Assembly (NCBI RefSeq): GCF_030388245.1
Contig: NZ_CP098361.1
Coordinates: 62,001-126,000 of the forward strand
DNA from: Paracoccus sp. TOH
Lineage (GTDB): Bacteria > Pseudomonadota > Alphaproteobacteria > Rhodobacterales > Rhodobacteraceae
Length of the DNA stretch: 64,000 nt
Direction of reading: 5' to 3'
In this document: piece after piece, positions 1 through 8,261 of the stretch
Numbering within the stretch: the stretch's first letter is position 1
How the letters are laid out: the number at the start of each line of letters is the position of its first letter
Translations under genes and position numbers: made by a program
Notes under the pieces: model-generated
Databases searched by the model: none
The model's input: only the letters and a program-made list of their open reading frames with translations
What the model was told of the DNA's origin: nothing

Positions 1-9
1 GTGACAGGT

Positions 10-2058
10 TCAGCCATTGGTGCGTTCCATGATCATGTTCATCGCGCCGTCGACCCGGACCGTCCAGCCCGGCGGCACGAGGGTTGTGGTGTCGAACTGG
101 GTGATGAGCGACGGCCCATCGATCGAGGCGCCCTCGGCAAGGCCGTCCCGCTGGTAGACCGGCGCTGACAGGAAGCCGGTCTCCTCGAACCAGATCCGCT
201 CGTGCGAGACCGGGTCGGGACTGCCCTCCGGGCGCGGCGCTTCAAGCGTCTGCTTGGAAAATTCCATCGTCGCGCGGATGCGCACGTTGACCACCTCGAC
301 CCCGGCATGCGGGTCGAAATGGCCATAGGCTATCTCGTGTTGCCGGAAGAAGGCCTGCTTCAGCTCCTCGACCGAGGGAAGTTCGGGCGCGTGGCGTGCC
401 GTGGCAAGCTCGACCGGAAGCTCGTAGTTCTGGCCGATATAGCGCAGGTCCAGGATGACGGTCTGGCTGCGGTTGACGATATAGTCGTCTTCCTCGCCCA
501 GCCATTCCTCGGCGCGGGCGCTCAGCTCCCTTATGGCGGCGTCGATCATCGAGACATCGCCGTCCAGCGGGCAGGGACAGGTGGTCACGTAGTTTTCCTG
601 AAGGTCCGAGACGATCAGCCCTTCGGCGCAAAGGATGCCGGGTGCGCGCGGCACCAGGATGCGGCGCATGGCCAGGATGTCGGCGACATCGGCGGCGTGC
701 AGCCCGCCCGCCCCGCCAAAGCACATCAGCGTGTAGTCGCGCGGATCCTGGCCCTTCTCGATCGAGACGGCGCGGATGGCGCGGGCCATGTTCGAGGCGG
801 CGATGCTGACGATGCCATGCGCCGCCTTTTCCAGCGACACGTCCAGCGGCGCCGCGATCTTTGCGATGGCCCCCCGGGCAAGGTCGCTGTCGATCCTGAA
901 CCCGTCGGCCAGGCGCGCCGGCAGGCGGCCAAGCACGACATTGGCATCCGACACCGTCGGCAGGTCGCCGCCGCGGCCATAGCAGGCGGGGCCCGGAACG
1001 GCCCCCGCGCTCGTCGGGCCGACCTTCAGCAGCCCGTCCGCACCCAGATGGGCGATCGAGCCGCCGCCCGCGCCGACCGTATGGATGTCGACCGTTGGCA
1101 GGCGGATGCGGAAACCTGCGATGTCGCGCAGGTTCGACTTGCCCACCTTGCCGCCCTGGATCAGGGCGACGTCGGTGCTGGTCCCGCCGATGTCGAGCGT
1201 GATGATGTTCTCGATCCGCGACATGGCCGCGGCGGCCTGCGCGCCGACCGCCCCGGCCGCCGGCCCGGACAGCGCCGTCCGCACCGGAAAGCGCGAGGCA
1301 AGCTCGATGGACATCAGCCCGCCCGCGGATTGGAAGATCCCCAGCGCCGCCCGCGGCGCCGCCTTGCGGATCGCGGCGCTGAGCCGGTCCATGTAGCGGC
1401 TGACCTCGGGTTGCAGGAAGGCATTGATGACGGTGGTCGAGAAGCGCTCGTATTCGCGGAATTCCGGGTGGACCTCGCTCGAGATCGAGACGTAGCGGTC
1501 GGGATAGGCCTTGCGCAGCGCTGCGGCCAGCCGCTGTTCATGCGCGGGGTTGAGGAACGAGAAGATCAGGCAGACCGCGATGGATTCCACGTCATCCATC
1601 GGGCCGAGCTCGGCGATCACCGCCTCGATCTCGGCATCGGTCAGTTCGACGATGGCCTCGCCCTGCGGGCCGGTGCGTTCCAGAACCTCGATACGGTTTT
1701 CGCGCTCGACCAGCGGCGGCGGGGCGTCGGTTTGCAGGTCGTAGATCGCGGGACGGACCTGGCGGCCGATTTCCAGCAGGTCGCGGAAGCCCCTGGTCGT
1801 GACCAACCCCGTCTTCGGCCCCTTGCGCTGCAGCAGGGCATTGGTCGCCACGGTGGTGCCATGCGCGAAACGCGCGATATCCTTGCCGGCGATGCCGGCC
1901 TTCTGCTGCAACTCGGCCAGGCCGTTCAGAATGGCCTCCGATGGATCATGAGGGGTGGACGGGCGCTTGTGCAGGACAGAGCGCCCCGTTGACAGTTGTC
2001 GCGCCGAAAAGTCGGTGAAAGTCCCACCGACATCGACTCCGATCACCCAGTTTCCCAT
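10..2058 (-). CDS. Hydantoinase/oxoprolinase family protein, HyuA-type subunit
   Basis: A 682-residue protein of the HyuA/5-oxoprolinase N-terminal family, cytoplasmic ATP-dependent enzymes that open hydantoin, 5-oxoproline or related rings (or carboxylate acetone-like substrates) together with a HyuB partner. The actin-like ATPase motifs are visible: GVDVGGTFTDF at residues 6-16 and LDIGGTSTDV near residue 290, followed by the GGAGG segment in the C-terminal half. I start it at the ATG of MGNWVIGVDVGG (2058); an in-frame ATG 23 codons upstream would add a tail not typical of the family. The stop is 9 bases from the window edge, so a hyuB partner would lie outside. Substrate cannot be told. 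An M20 carbamoylase-type hydrolase at 40.4-41.6 kb could belong to the same chemistry but is 38 kb away. Confidence 0.88.
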   Translation of the reverse strand: MGNWVIGVDVGGTFTDFSARQLSTGRSVLHKRPSTPHDPSEAILNGLAELQQKAGIAGKDIARFAHGTTVATNALLQRKGPKTGLVTTRGFRDLLEIGRQVRPAIYDLQTDAPPPLVERENRIEVLERTGPQGEAIVELTDAEIEAVIAELGPMDDVESIAVCLIFSFLNPAHEQRLAAALRKAYPDRYVSISSEVHPEFREYERFSTTVINAFLQPEVSRYMDRLSAAIRKAAPRAALGIFQSAGGLMSIELASRFPVRTALSGPAAGAVGAQAAAAMSRIENIITLDIGGTSTDVALIQGGKVGKSNLRDIAGFRIRLPTVDIHTVGAGGGSIAHLGADGLLKVGPTSAGAVPGPACYGRGGDLPTVSDANVVLGRLPARLADGFRIDSDLARGAIAKIAAPLDVSLEKAAHGIVSIAASNMARAIRAVSIEKGQDPRDYTLMCFGGAGGLHAADVADILAMRRILVPRAPGILCAEGLIVSDLQENYVTTCPCPLDGDVSMIDAAIRELSARAEEWLGEEDDYIVNRSQTVILDLRYIGQNYELPVELATARHAPELPSVEELKQAFFRQHEIAYGHFDPHAGVEVVNVRIRATMEFSKQTLEAPRPEGSPDPVSHERIWFEETGFLSAPVYQRDGLAEGASIDGPSLITQFDTTTLVPPGWTVRVDGAMNMIMERTNG

Positions 2059-2204
2059 CCTGTATTCCCTTGAAATAATTGGATTACGTTCCCCTGACCG
2101 CAGCGAGTCGCCGGTGGGATGTTGCATTTCAGTATGCGTAATGGATTCTGAGTGTCAAATAAATTTCGCCGTTCGGTATGTAAAATGTATCCTGAAACAG
2201 CGAT

Positions 2205-2350
2205 CTGCCGTTGCACTGGAGATCGGCCGCAGGCTGACCGAGGATCTGCATGCGAAGGACCGCATCGGGTGCTGCTCGACGAATTCCCGGCGCGCGGCCG
2301 CCTCGATTTCTTCGAATCCGCCCTGGCCCTCATGGCCGGCTATGGGCTTG
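2205..2350 (+). pseudogene. traG: Fragment of a TraG/VirD4 conjugal coupling protein gene
   Basis: About 48 codons resemble the Walker B region of TraG/VirD4 type IV coupling ATPases, which deliver relaxase-DNA to a conjugation pore. One frame gives IGRRLTEDLHAKDR. After a one-base shift near 2262 the next frame gives LLDEFPARGRLDFFESALA and MAGYG, where functional family members read LDEFPALGRLDFFESALAF. Nothing recognisable flanks it on either side: upstream is the hyuA 5' region, and downstream it runs straight into the end of the recombinase remnant on the other strand. I read it as debris of an integrated conjugative element or plasmid. The identification rests on remembered family motifs and needs a protein search. 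Confidence 0.55.
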
Positions 2351-3322
2351 ACCTGCGGCGTTTACGCGCTGCGAGGATCGCCTGCACTCTCTGGAATTGC
2401 TTGGGTTCGACGATGGCCTCGAAAGCGCCGTCCGAGCGAACCCACATCTCCGGGCCGTTGACGACGCGCTTGCGCTTCAGCTTGAAGGAGCGGCGATTGT
2501 AGACGTTGTTGCCGATGTATTTCTCATTGGTCAGGATCTGATGCACCGTCGCACGTGTCCATACCCGACCAAGATCGGTTAAGACGCCACGCTCGTTCAA
2601 CTCGGCCGCGATTTCGCTTTCCGACCGGCCCTGCTTCAGAAACTGGCTGTAGATCCAGCGCACGGTCCGGACCTCATCGTCTGGTCCGGGAACCAGGACG
2701 ACGCGGCCTGTCTGAAGGCTCTTGTGCTCACCGCGCTTCAGTTCGGCCTTCACCGCGCCGCGTTCATTGAGCAGGGCGCGGCGCAACCCGAAGCCCGCCG
2801 GGCCACCCTGACGATAGCCAAGCTCGATCAGGCGGCATTGGCCAGCGAAGACCTTGACCGAAAGCTCGCGGCTGTATTCGCCAGCCATGGCGCGCTTGAC
2901 GCTCTTGATGATGGTCGAATTGGGCGAGCCGTCGTTTTCAACCTGCTCCGCGCACGACCTGCATCCCCGCCTTGCGACAGCGGTATTCGTAATAGGCCGA
3001 CTCGGTCCGTGTCCTGAAACCGCCCCCAGTAGGTTACATCATAGACCAGGATCACGCTGAATTCTGCCTCGCCCGATTCGACATCGGCGATCATCTGCTG
3101 CAATGCCATCCGGCCGCCAATGATCAGTCCACTTTTCGCATCATCCGAATAGGTCTTGATGATCCTGATGCCGCGTTGTTCCGCGTATTCCCGGATGGCC
3201 TGTGCCTGGTTCTCGGTGGAATATTGCTGATGCTCGGTCGACATCCGGACGTATTCTGCGGCAAGCAGTTGCTCGGGCGCGTCCGCCAGTTCTCCGGATG
3301 AAGGTGTCCTTGCCCGAGCCAC
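2340..3322 (-). pseudogene. Frameshifted large serine recombinase (resolvase/invertase family)
   Basis: The N-terminal part, starting at 3322, carries the serine recombinase catalytic domain, with YVRMSTEHQ and the presumptive nucleophile Ser28, and continues to VTYWGRFQDTD. There the frame breaks near 3005: the expected ESAYYEYRCRKAG continues in the next frame. A second break near 2957 is needed to reach the expected AEQ-ENDGSPNSTIIKSVKRAMAGEYSREL segment. The remaining 183 codons (2888-2340) contain the recombinase DNA-binding region (GGPAGFGLRR, NERGVLTDLGR, ILTNEKYIGNNVYNRRSFK). The C-terminus stops at RKRRRSSP beside the traG fragment, shorter than usual. Two frameshifts plus a truncated end make it a dead site-specific recombinase of a lost mobile element. 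Confidence 0.85.
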
Positions 3323-3447
3323 GCCCGCTTCCCGATCCTGTCATGCGGGCAGCGATGAGCGAATGACCCCTTGTCATTGGTTCGGGCGCAAATACGAACT
3401 GCCGTTTTTCATGTCCTTCCCAAGTCGTATCGGAGGAGGACGCCAAG

Positions 3448-3824
3448 ATGCGGATCAAGATGGGCACAGTTGTGCCGAAAAAGGGCACAATTGTGCGCCC
3501 GGAAGCGGCTCAGGCCCGGTATCGCGAGGCTGTCGCTGCCGCCCTCCGCGCGGAACTGGGCCAGACCCATCAGGCCATCAAGACGGCGATGCGCTGGACA
3601 GGCGCAAGCGAACGCGCCGCACAATACTGGCTCTCCGGAGAACGGGACCAAGCGGCGAGCATCTGATCGCGCTGGCGCGACATTCCGACATGGTGCTTGT
3701 GACCATTCTGGTCATGGCCGATCGGCCGACGGATGGCCAGCACAGATGTGCAGGTTGCCCCGATCGGCTTCTCGTGTTGCAAATCCCGGGACAAAAACAG
3801 AAATTTTCAGAGGTCCTCCAATGA
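3448..3824 (+). pseudogene. Small regulator-like protein of mobile elements, frameshifted
   Basis: A good ribosome-binding site (GGAGGAGG, about 3431-3438) precedes the ATG at 3448. The first frame runs 72 codons, including GQTHQAIKTAMRWTGASERAAQYWLSGER, a helix-rich, possibly helix-turn-helix segment. The expected continuation GPSGEHLIALARHSDMVLVTILVMADR is in the neighbouring frame after a one-base shift near 3645. I recall similar short proteins in rhizobial and Rhodobacteraceae integrative elements, but no function is established. As written the product would be 72 aa. The 5' coding end holds two phased palindromes (3463-3476 and 3485-3496). If the frameshift is a sequencing error, the intact protein would be about 100-125 aa. 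Confidence 0.5.
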
Positions 3825-4204
3825 CGATGATGACGAATCCTCTTTGACACCAGTCTGGCCTCCCAATTCGTCGTCAAGCTTGTTTGATAGCAGACCACTG
3901 ACGGCAAGCCTTCAAGGGCAGCAATGGGCCGGCCGAGCCGATACCAGCGTGATGCCGTCCGGGCCCAGCCGGCCTTGGGATCGATGGCGATGAGCTGCGA
4001 GGTGTGGATGCTTGCATTGCCGAGGAGGGGGTGGTCGGTCACTTCTCCCCACAGCATGATATGTCCGCAGGGCGAGATCGCCGCTTTCCAGTCCGACAGG
4101 ACCGGCGCCTGCGCGAGGTCCGCCTGGGAGGGGCCGGCCTCGGCGGCGGCGATGGCGCGCAGAACCTTGTCGAACCAGGCGCGGTCGCTGGGCGAGAGTT
4201 TCAT
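3578..4204 (-). CDS. DUF6634 family protein, C-terminus probably altered
   Basis: The first ~100 residues match the small DUF6634 family of unknown function in alphaproteobacterial plasmids and islands: MKLSPSDRAWFDKVLRAI, AQAPVLSDWKAAISPCGHI, then HTSQLIAIDPKAGWARTASRWYRLGRP, after which the family normally ends within a few residues. Here the frame runs on for about 100 more codons with no recognisable content (Cys-, Arg- and Ser-rich, antisense to the broken gene at 3448-3824). The natural stop has therefore probably been lost by rearrangement near 3900, or the true gene is about 3890-4204. The start at 4204 has a GGAG-type ribosome-binding site. It lies 97 bases downstream of the AAA+ gene on the same strand and is probably its operon partner. 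Confidence 0.6.
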   Translation of the reverse strand: MKLSPSDRAWFDKVLRAIAAAEAGPSQADLAQAPVLSDWKAAISPCGHIMLWGEVTDHPLLGNASIHTSQLIAIDPKAGWARTASRWYRLGRPIAALEGLPSVVCYQTSLTTNWEARLVSKRIRHHRHWRTSENFCFCPGICNTRSRSGQPAHLCWPSVGRSAMTRMVTSTMSECRASAIRCSPLGPVLRRASIVRRVRLRLSSASPS

Positions 4205-4301
4205 GATGGTTTCTCCGGTTTGATGGCATGAAGGGAGGTGGCTGCGGCGATGCCGCAGGCGCGTTGGATTCAGGGAAGTATGGAAAAGTGGACGGGCCGG
4301 C

Positions 4302-5411
4302 TCAGTGGAGCGTCGGCCCCTGTTCCAGATCGGCAGCGCGTTGCAGCATGCGGGCGGCAACCCGCAGGCTGGGCCGATGCTGCCGCAGCGAGGGATGAGC
4401 GAGAATCTCGCAGATCGCTTCAACAGCCGTCTCGGACAGCGCGCGCTTCGCGCCCTCGCGACGCACAAAGCCCGTCAGTTCAGCGAGGGTGAGGTGGCGC
4501 AGCCGGATCGGCGGACAGCGGCTGAGCAAGGGCTCCGGCAGCAGCCGGCAATCGTTCGAGGTCAGCACCCAGATCACCCAGCTCATGTCGAACTTCACCT
4601 GATAATAGGGGCAGCTCCAGCGCCGCGCGGTCAGCGGCTCCAGCAGCGGCAGAAGCGCTTCGGCCAGACCGAAGGCGTGCCCGTTCGTCGATGTTGCCCG
4701 ACCGGCCTTTTCGATCTCGTCCACAATCATGACCGGATTGGCGATGCGGCTTTGCAGCACCGTTTCGATCAGGCGGCCGGGATACGACCCGCCCCAACCG
4801 CGCTGCGAACCGACAATGCCGAACGAGGCATTCTCGCCGGTGGCCTCGATCACCGTGGTCGGCGTGATTAGAAGCTTGCCGAGCTGTCGTGCCCAATGGC
4901 TTTTGCCGATGCCCGGTGGACCGTCGAGCAGGAGCGGCGGCATCCTGAGGCCCGGCCAGCCCTCGCGCACCGAGCGGCGCATCGCGTGCCAAACCACCTC
5001 GGTGGCGGGAGCCATCCAAGGCATGTCCTCGTGCAAGGCCGCGGCCAGCTCGTCAGCGTGATGTTCACTGTGGATCCGGATCAGCCGGGCGCCGTCCTTC
5101 AGCACCTCAAGCCGCTCACGGTCATCGCGCTTCAGGTGTTCGAGGCCGGAGGCCGCCTTGCGACATTCCATGAGCCGCTTGACCCGACGCTTGACGCGGC
5201 TCTCGTCGTCATCGCCGAACCTGACGATGCCCATCAGATCCGCGTCCGAGACCTTGTCTGGAGCGTCGACCTCGTCGGGCGGGGCCAGAAGGTTCGGGGG
5301 AATCCTCTTGCAGCGCAGCTTGCGCAGATGCCGCATCAAGCGGGTTTCGAGCTCGATGCGGCCCTCGGCCGGATCGAAGAAGCGGGCTTCTATGAAAGGG
5401 ATGGTAGACAT
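4302..5411 (-). CDS. AAA+ family ATPase (Lon/FtsH-like ATP-binding module), function unknown
   Basis: A 369-residue protein with a single AAA+ module in its C-terminal two-thirds. Walker A is GPPGIGKS (164-171), Walker B is VMIVDEIEK (227-235), followed by a sensor-1-like VLTSND and an arginine-finger-like LLSRCPP. No protease domain follows, so it is probably a remodelling ATPase or switch and not a Lon protease. The N-terminal 150 residues are charged and helical (RVKRRVKRLMECRK) and match no domain I can name. A GGAG ribosome-binding site precedes the start. It sits between the metallophosphoesterase gene (75-base gap) and the DUF6634 gene, all on the minus strand with similar ribosome-binding sites, so the set looks like one cassette inside a mobile-element scar. 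Confidence 0.85.
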   Translation of the reverse strand: MSTIPFIEARFFDPAEGRIELETRLMRHLRKLRCKRIPPNLLAPPDEVDAPDKVSDADLMGIVRFGDDDESRVKRRVKRLMECRKAASGLEHLKRDDRERLEVLKDGARLIRIHSEHHADELAAALHEDMPWMAPATEVVWHAMRRSVREGWPGLRMPPLLLDGPPGIGKSHWARQLGKLLITPTTVIEATGENASFGIVGSQRGWGGSYPGRLIETVLQSRIANPVMIVDEIEKAGRATSTNGHAFGLAEALLPLLEPLTARRWSCPYYQVKFDMSWVIWVLTSNDCRLLPEPLLSRCPPIRLRHLTLAELTGFVRREGAKRALSETAVEAICEILAHPSLRQHRPSLRVAARMLQRAADLEQGPTLH

Positions 5412-5486
5412 GGGAATACTCCGGGCATGAGGGGGCCATCGGCCGAGGAAGACCCGGCCGGGGAAGATGGGTTGGGGGAATGGCGG

Positions 5487-6275
5487 TCAGGCGCCGGGGA
5501 AGATCAGGCCGCGCAGCAGAAACTCGGCCTCTCCGCCCTCGGGCACCTCGTCGGGATAGCCGAGCGAGACATTGACAACCGGCGCGCCGCGGATACGGGC
5601 CGAGAGCGGACGATGCGTATGCCCGAAGAACCAGTAATCGGGCCGGTGCGCCTCAATCCAGCCGTCAAGGTCCGAGGCGAAGGCCGGGCTGAGGCTGGAG
5701 ATCGGACCGGAGACCGCCGTGCTTGGGGCGTGATGGGTGACGATCACGGTCTGGCCGGGCCACGGTTTGGCGATCTCCCGCGTCAGCCAGTCGAGATGAT
5801 CGCGGTGGATCGCGACGGTGCCCCCGGGCGTGATGAGATCCCCATAGAGCCGTCGGATTCGACCGTAATCTGGCATTACTATCGCCGCGCGCTCCATCGC
5901 CGTTCCCGGATCGCCGAGCAGGGCAAAATCCGTCCAGAGCGTGCAGCACAGCAGGCGGCAATTGCCGAAGGTCAGGACCCGCTTCTGGGCAAGGCTCGCC
6001 CCGGCGGATCCGGCGATCCGGGACAGCAGGCTGTCGTCGACCGTTGCGCCGTAATAGTCATGGTTACCGGGAATGACCCAGATCCGGGCGGGCGAGACCA
6101 GCCGCGAGATCCGGGACAGCGTCCAGGGCCAGTTCCGCTGCGGATCGTTGGCCAGGTCGCCCGCAATGATCAGCGCGTCGAGGTCGCGCAGCACCGGCAG
6201 GATCCCGGCGAACGGATCGCGCCCGGCGTGGGTCCAGAGGTCGAGGTGCAGGTCGGCGGTGATCAGGATGTTCAT
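5487..6275 (-). CDS. Metallophosphoesterase (calcineurin-like)
   Basis: A 262-residue cytoplasmic protein carrying the full calcineurin-like metal-site set in order: DLHLD at residues 8-12, GDLAND near 40, GNHDYYG near 70, HHAPS near 170 and GHTHRP near 215. These ligands hold a dinuclear metal centre, and such enzymes hydrolyse phosphomono- or diesters; the substrate (nucleotide, RNA or protein) is unknown. Its ATG overlaps the stop of the 43-codon reading frame upstream (ATGA), implying translational coupling. It is followed by the AAA+ ATPase gene, and the pairing suggests joint function. Confidence 0.85.
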   Translation of the reverse strand: MNILITADLHLDLWTHAGRDPFAGILPVLRDLDALIIAGDLANDPQRNWPWTLSRISRLVSPARIWVIPGNHDYYGATVDDSLLSRIAGSAGASLAQKRVLTFGNCRLLCCTLWTDFALLGDPGTAMERAAIVMPDYGRIRRLYGDLITPGGTVAIHRDHLDWLTREIAKPWPGQTVIVTHHAPSTAVSGPISSLSPAFASDLDGWIEAHRPDYWFFGHTHRPLSARIRGAPVVNVSLGYPDEVPEGGEAEFLLRGLIFPGA

Positions 6276-6403
6276 TGGCCGCGCGCCTCCGCAGCAAGAC
6301 TGGGGTTGGGCGTCTCCAGCGAGGTGGGAGCGAGGCCCGCCTGGGCCGACGGGGAGATGGAGAGCAGAGTGGCGACCTTTTCGCGCGAATGTTCAGAAAG
6401 CAT
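6272..6403 (-). CDS. 43-aa hypothetical protein, coupled to the metallophosphoesterase
   Basis: A short frame starting MLSEHSREKVATLL and ending EARGQ, whose TGA overlaps the metallophosphoesterase ATG in an ATGA junction. An AAGGGA motif about 8 bases before its ATG could serve as a ribosome-binding site. The first 18 residues could form an amphipathic helix; the rest is rich in Pro, Ala and Ser. No family is recognised. The overlap and upstream motif are the only support, so it is either a genuine small partner protein or a translational leader. Confidence 0.45.
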   Translation of the reverse strand: MLSEHSREKVATLLSISPSAQAGLAPTSLETPNPSLAAEARGQ

Positions 6404-6508
6404 GGATATATCCCTTGGAATGCAGACATGATGGATCGGAGCCGTGGCACGACATGCCCGGCGCTATGCGGGTGAAAACTGGAAGGCCGCTTCCGGTCTG
6501 TAGGTTGA

Positions 6509-6859
6509 TCAGAGGAACGAGGGTTTGCGCACCGAGGCGGCCGTCACTGCCCGCCAGTCGATCCCCTCGAACAGCGCATCGAACTGCACCTTGGTCAGCG
6601 TGACCGGTCCGGCCTGCGGCTTCGGCCAGGTGAACCGCCCGCCGTTCAGGCGCTTCATGGTCAGCACCAGCCCGGTGCCGTCCCAGACCAGCAGTTTCAG
6701 CCGGTCCGCGCGGCGGGAGCGAAACACGTAGATGGCTCCGTCGAAGGGATCGAGGTCGAAATGGTTGGCAACATGGGCCACCAGCCCGTCCATCCCCTTG
6801 CGAAAATCGACCGGTTCGGAGGCGAGGAAAATGCGGAAACTGCCGGCCGGGGAAATCAC
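6509..6859 (-). CDS. tnpB: IS66 family accessory protein TnpB
   Basis: A 116-residue IS66 Orf2-like protein with the diagnostic DFRKGMDGLVAHV, DPFDGAIYVFRSRRADRLKLLVWDG and GRFTWP segments. The start is a GTG at 6859 that overlaps the tnpA stop (GTGA), the usual IS66 coupling. TnpB is an essential but enzymatically undefined component of IS66 transposition. No tnpC transposase gene follows; the downstream 105 bases lead into the 43-aa ORF, so the element cannot move by itself. Confidence 0.93.
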   Translation of the reverse strand: MISPAGSFRIFLASEPVDFRKGMDGLVAHVANHFDLDPFDGAIYVFRSRRADRLKLLVWDGTGLVLTMKRLNGGRFTWPKPQAGPVTLTKVQFDALFEGIDWRAVTAASVRKPSFL

Positions 6860-7263
6860 TGCGAAGCCCTCACCGCGCGCAGCACCTCGGCCAGATGGTC
6901 GGCCGGATAGCCGGGCGGTATCGCGATATCGGCGTCGCCGATACTGATCCGGCAGGCCGGGGCCGCGTCCGTCGCGGTAACCGTCACGCTCTGCTTGCGG
7001 CCGGGCTTGACCTCGGTCGGGGGCACGACCTCGAAGAATGCCGGCGCGGAATCTTTGCGTTGCGCGTTCTTGACCCAGATCGCCACCAGGGACTTGTTGG
7101 CGCCGATTTCCTCGGCGATCTCCCGGATTCCCTCGCCGGCGGCGATCCGCTCGACCGCCATGGCGCGAAGCGCCGCGGGCCATTTCCGCCGACCACCGCT
7201 GCGGGTCGGGACCGCAAAGCCCCAAACCTCATCCACCTTCTCCGGAACCTCTCCGTCCAGCAT
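6856..7263 (-). CDS. tnpA: IS66 family TnpA-like helix-turn-helix protein
   Basis: A 135-residue protein with an N-terminal helix-turn-helix like that of IS3/IS66 OrfA (RRKWPAALRAMAVERIAAGEGIREI continuing into an ANKSLVAIWVKN recognition helix). The C-terminal half (ISIGDADIAIPPGYPADHLAEVLRAV) is typical of IS66 OrfA proteins. A strong ribosome-binding site (AGGAGGTG) precedes the ATG at 7263. It overlaps tnpB by four bases. Confidence 0.9.
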   Translation of the reverse strand: MLDGEVPEKVDEVWGFAVPTRSGGRRKWPAALRAMAVERIAAGEGIREIAEEIGANKSLVAIWVKNAQRKDSAPAFFEVVPPTEVKPGRKQSVTVTATDAAPACRISIGDADIAIPPGYPADHLAEVLRAVRASQ

Positions 7264-7343
7264 ATATCACCTCCTTCATCAGGTGGTGACAGTATCGCTA
7301 ACTCATTGATTCATTGAAACATGGGGTCTTTGCACCGGTTACG

Positions 7344-7735
7344 ATCCATCTGCGCGTCAACGGTGCTGGCCTCCCGATGAGGACCGAAATCACACCGGGA
7401 CAGGATTCCGATTATACCGGCATGATCTGGTGATGGCGGACAACCTGCCGCAACCGGCGGTTCTGGTGGCGGACAGGGGCTATGACTCTGATAACATTCG
7501 GGAAGACATCGAGGGCCGCAACGCCCTTCCGATGATCCTGATGCGAAAGAATCGTAAGGTTCGCAAGGCGGTCGACATGACGATATACACGCTACGCAAC
7601 ATGGTCGAGCGCTGTTTCAATAAGCTCAAGAACAGTCGCCGCCTAGCAACCCGCTACGACAAAACCGCAGATAGTTTCCTCGGCTTCGTCGATGTCGCCT
7701 GCATCAGGCTGTGGCTCCGTCATTTGTCAACATGA
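7344..7735 (+). pseudogene. IS5 family transposase, C-terminal remnant with frameshift
   Basis: From 7344 one frame reads IHLRVNGAGLPMRTEITPGQ, typical of the middle of IS5-group DDE transposases. After a one-base shift near 7425 the next frame gives DNLPQPAVLVADRGYDSDNIRE (with the catalytic Asp of ADRGYD), MVERCFNKLKNSRRLATRYDKTA (with the catalytic Glu region) and the terminal RLWLRHLST. The N-terminal third is missing. The remnant abuts the IS66 tnpA upstream region. Confidence 0.85.
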
Positions 7736-7744
7736 CCTAATATG

Positions 7745-7846
7745 CTTGGCCTACCGTTCTTCAGCAAGGTCAGCTTGCGGGCGGCAGCAAGCCGCATCCA
7801 ACTGACGGGGTATGCCGTGGAAGTGCATTTGATCAAGAAGCAGTAG
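7745..7846 (+). pseudogene. 33-codon tail of an unidentified protein gene
   Basis: Directly after the IS5 remnant an open frame reads LGLPFFSKVSLRAAASRIQL and ends VHLIKKQ at a TAG. It has no start of its own. The PFFSK-LR pattern is reminiscent of the C-terminus of the sporadically distributed TIGR04141/DUF6119 proteins, but that is recall and not proven. It is probably the 3' end of a gene interrupted by the IS5 insertion; the remainder is not in the window. Confidence 0.3.
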
Positions 7847-7982
7847 AGACTTGAGGGTTAGGCGCATCGCTCACATGATGGCGAAGGTTTTGCTGCGACA
7901 CCAGTCGAACGACAGCTTGCGGGAATGCTACCGAGCAGCGAGTTGCGCAACCGACCGACGGCGAAGGGCCGAAATGTTGCTG

Positions 7983-8261
7983 TCAGCGATGCGCCAGATA
8001 GTCCGCTGAAACGTAACCCGAGATACCAGGCCTGTCGGTGAGCGTGACCCTGCACCAGGCCTTGCCGTTGTTCGTGACGCAATTCTGGCGGGTGAGGCGC
8101 GTTCCGTCGGGCAGGCCGATTATGATGTTGTGGTTGAGGCCAGGGCCTTCGCGAAGCTTCAGGAGATCGTCCGGCCCGACGCCCTTGACCACTGCTCCAG
8201 AGCCGACCGCGCATCCGGTGGCGATCATGAGAGCGAGAAGAGCAGCAAAATGAGTTCGCAT
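7983..8261 (-). CDS. Small lipoprotein with SH3-like domain
   Basis: A 92-residue protein with a lipoprotein signal: MRTHFAALLALMIATGC, where Cys17 would be lipidated after cleavage. The mature part has a bacterial SH3 (SH3b) pattern, LKLREGPGLNHNIIIGLPDG followed by NNGKAWCRVTL and GYVSADYL, typical of periplasmic cell-wall-targeting modules. It probably sits in the outer or inner membrane facing the periplasm. No operon partner is seen. Confidence 0.75.
   Translation of the reverse strand: MRTHFAALLALMIATGCAVGSGAVVKGVGPDDLLKLREGPGLNHNIIIGLPDGTRLTRQNCVTNNGKAWCRVTLTDRPGISGYVSADYLAHR

Larger units (their letters stand above)
6509..7263 (-). mobile_element. Partial IS66-type insertion sequence (tnpA-tnpB, no tnpC)
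   Basis: A tnpA-tnpB pair in IS66 order. The DDE transposase gene tnpC that should follow on the left is missing, and I found no clear terminal inverted repeats at either side. It is therefore a 5' remnant of an IS66 element. It sits between the AAA+/phosphoesterase cassette and an IS5 remnant, consistent with repeated insertion and deletion in this zone. Confidence 0.8.

Noticed and set aside
202..1992. A 596-codon plus-strand frame over hyuA
   Set aside because: It is antisense to a gene with clear actin-like ATPase motifs and shows no protein family of its own.
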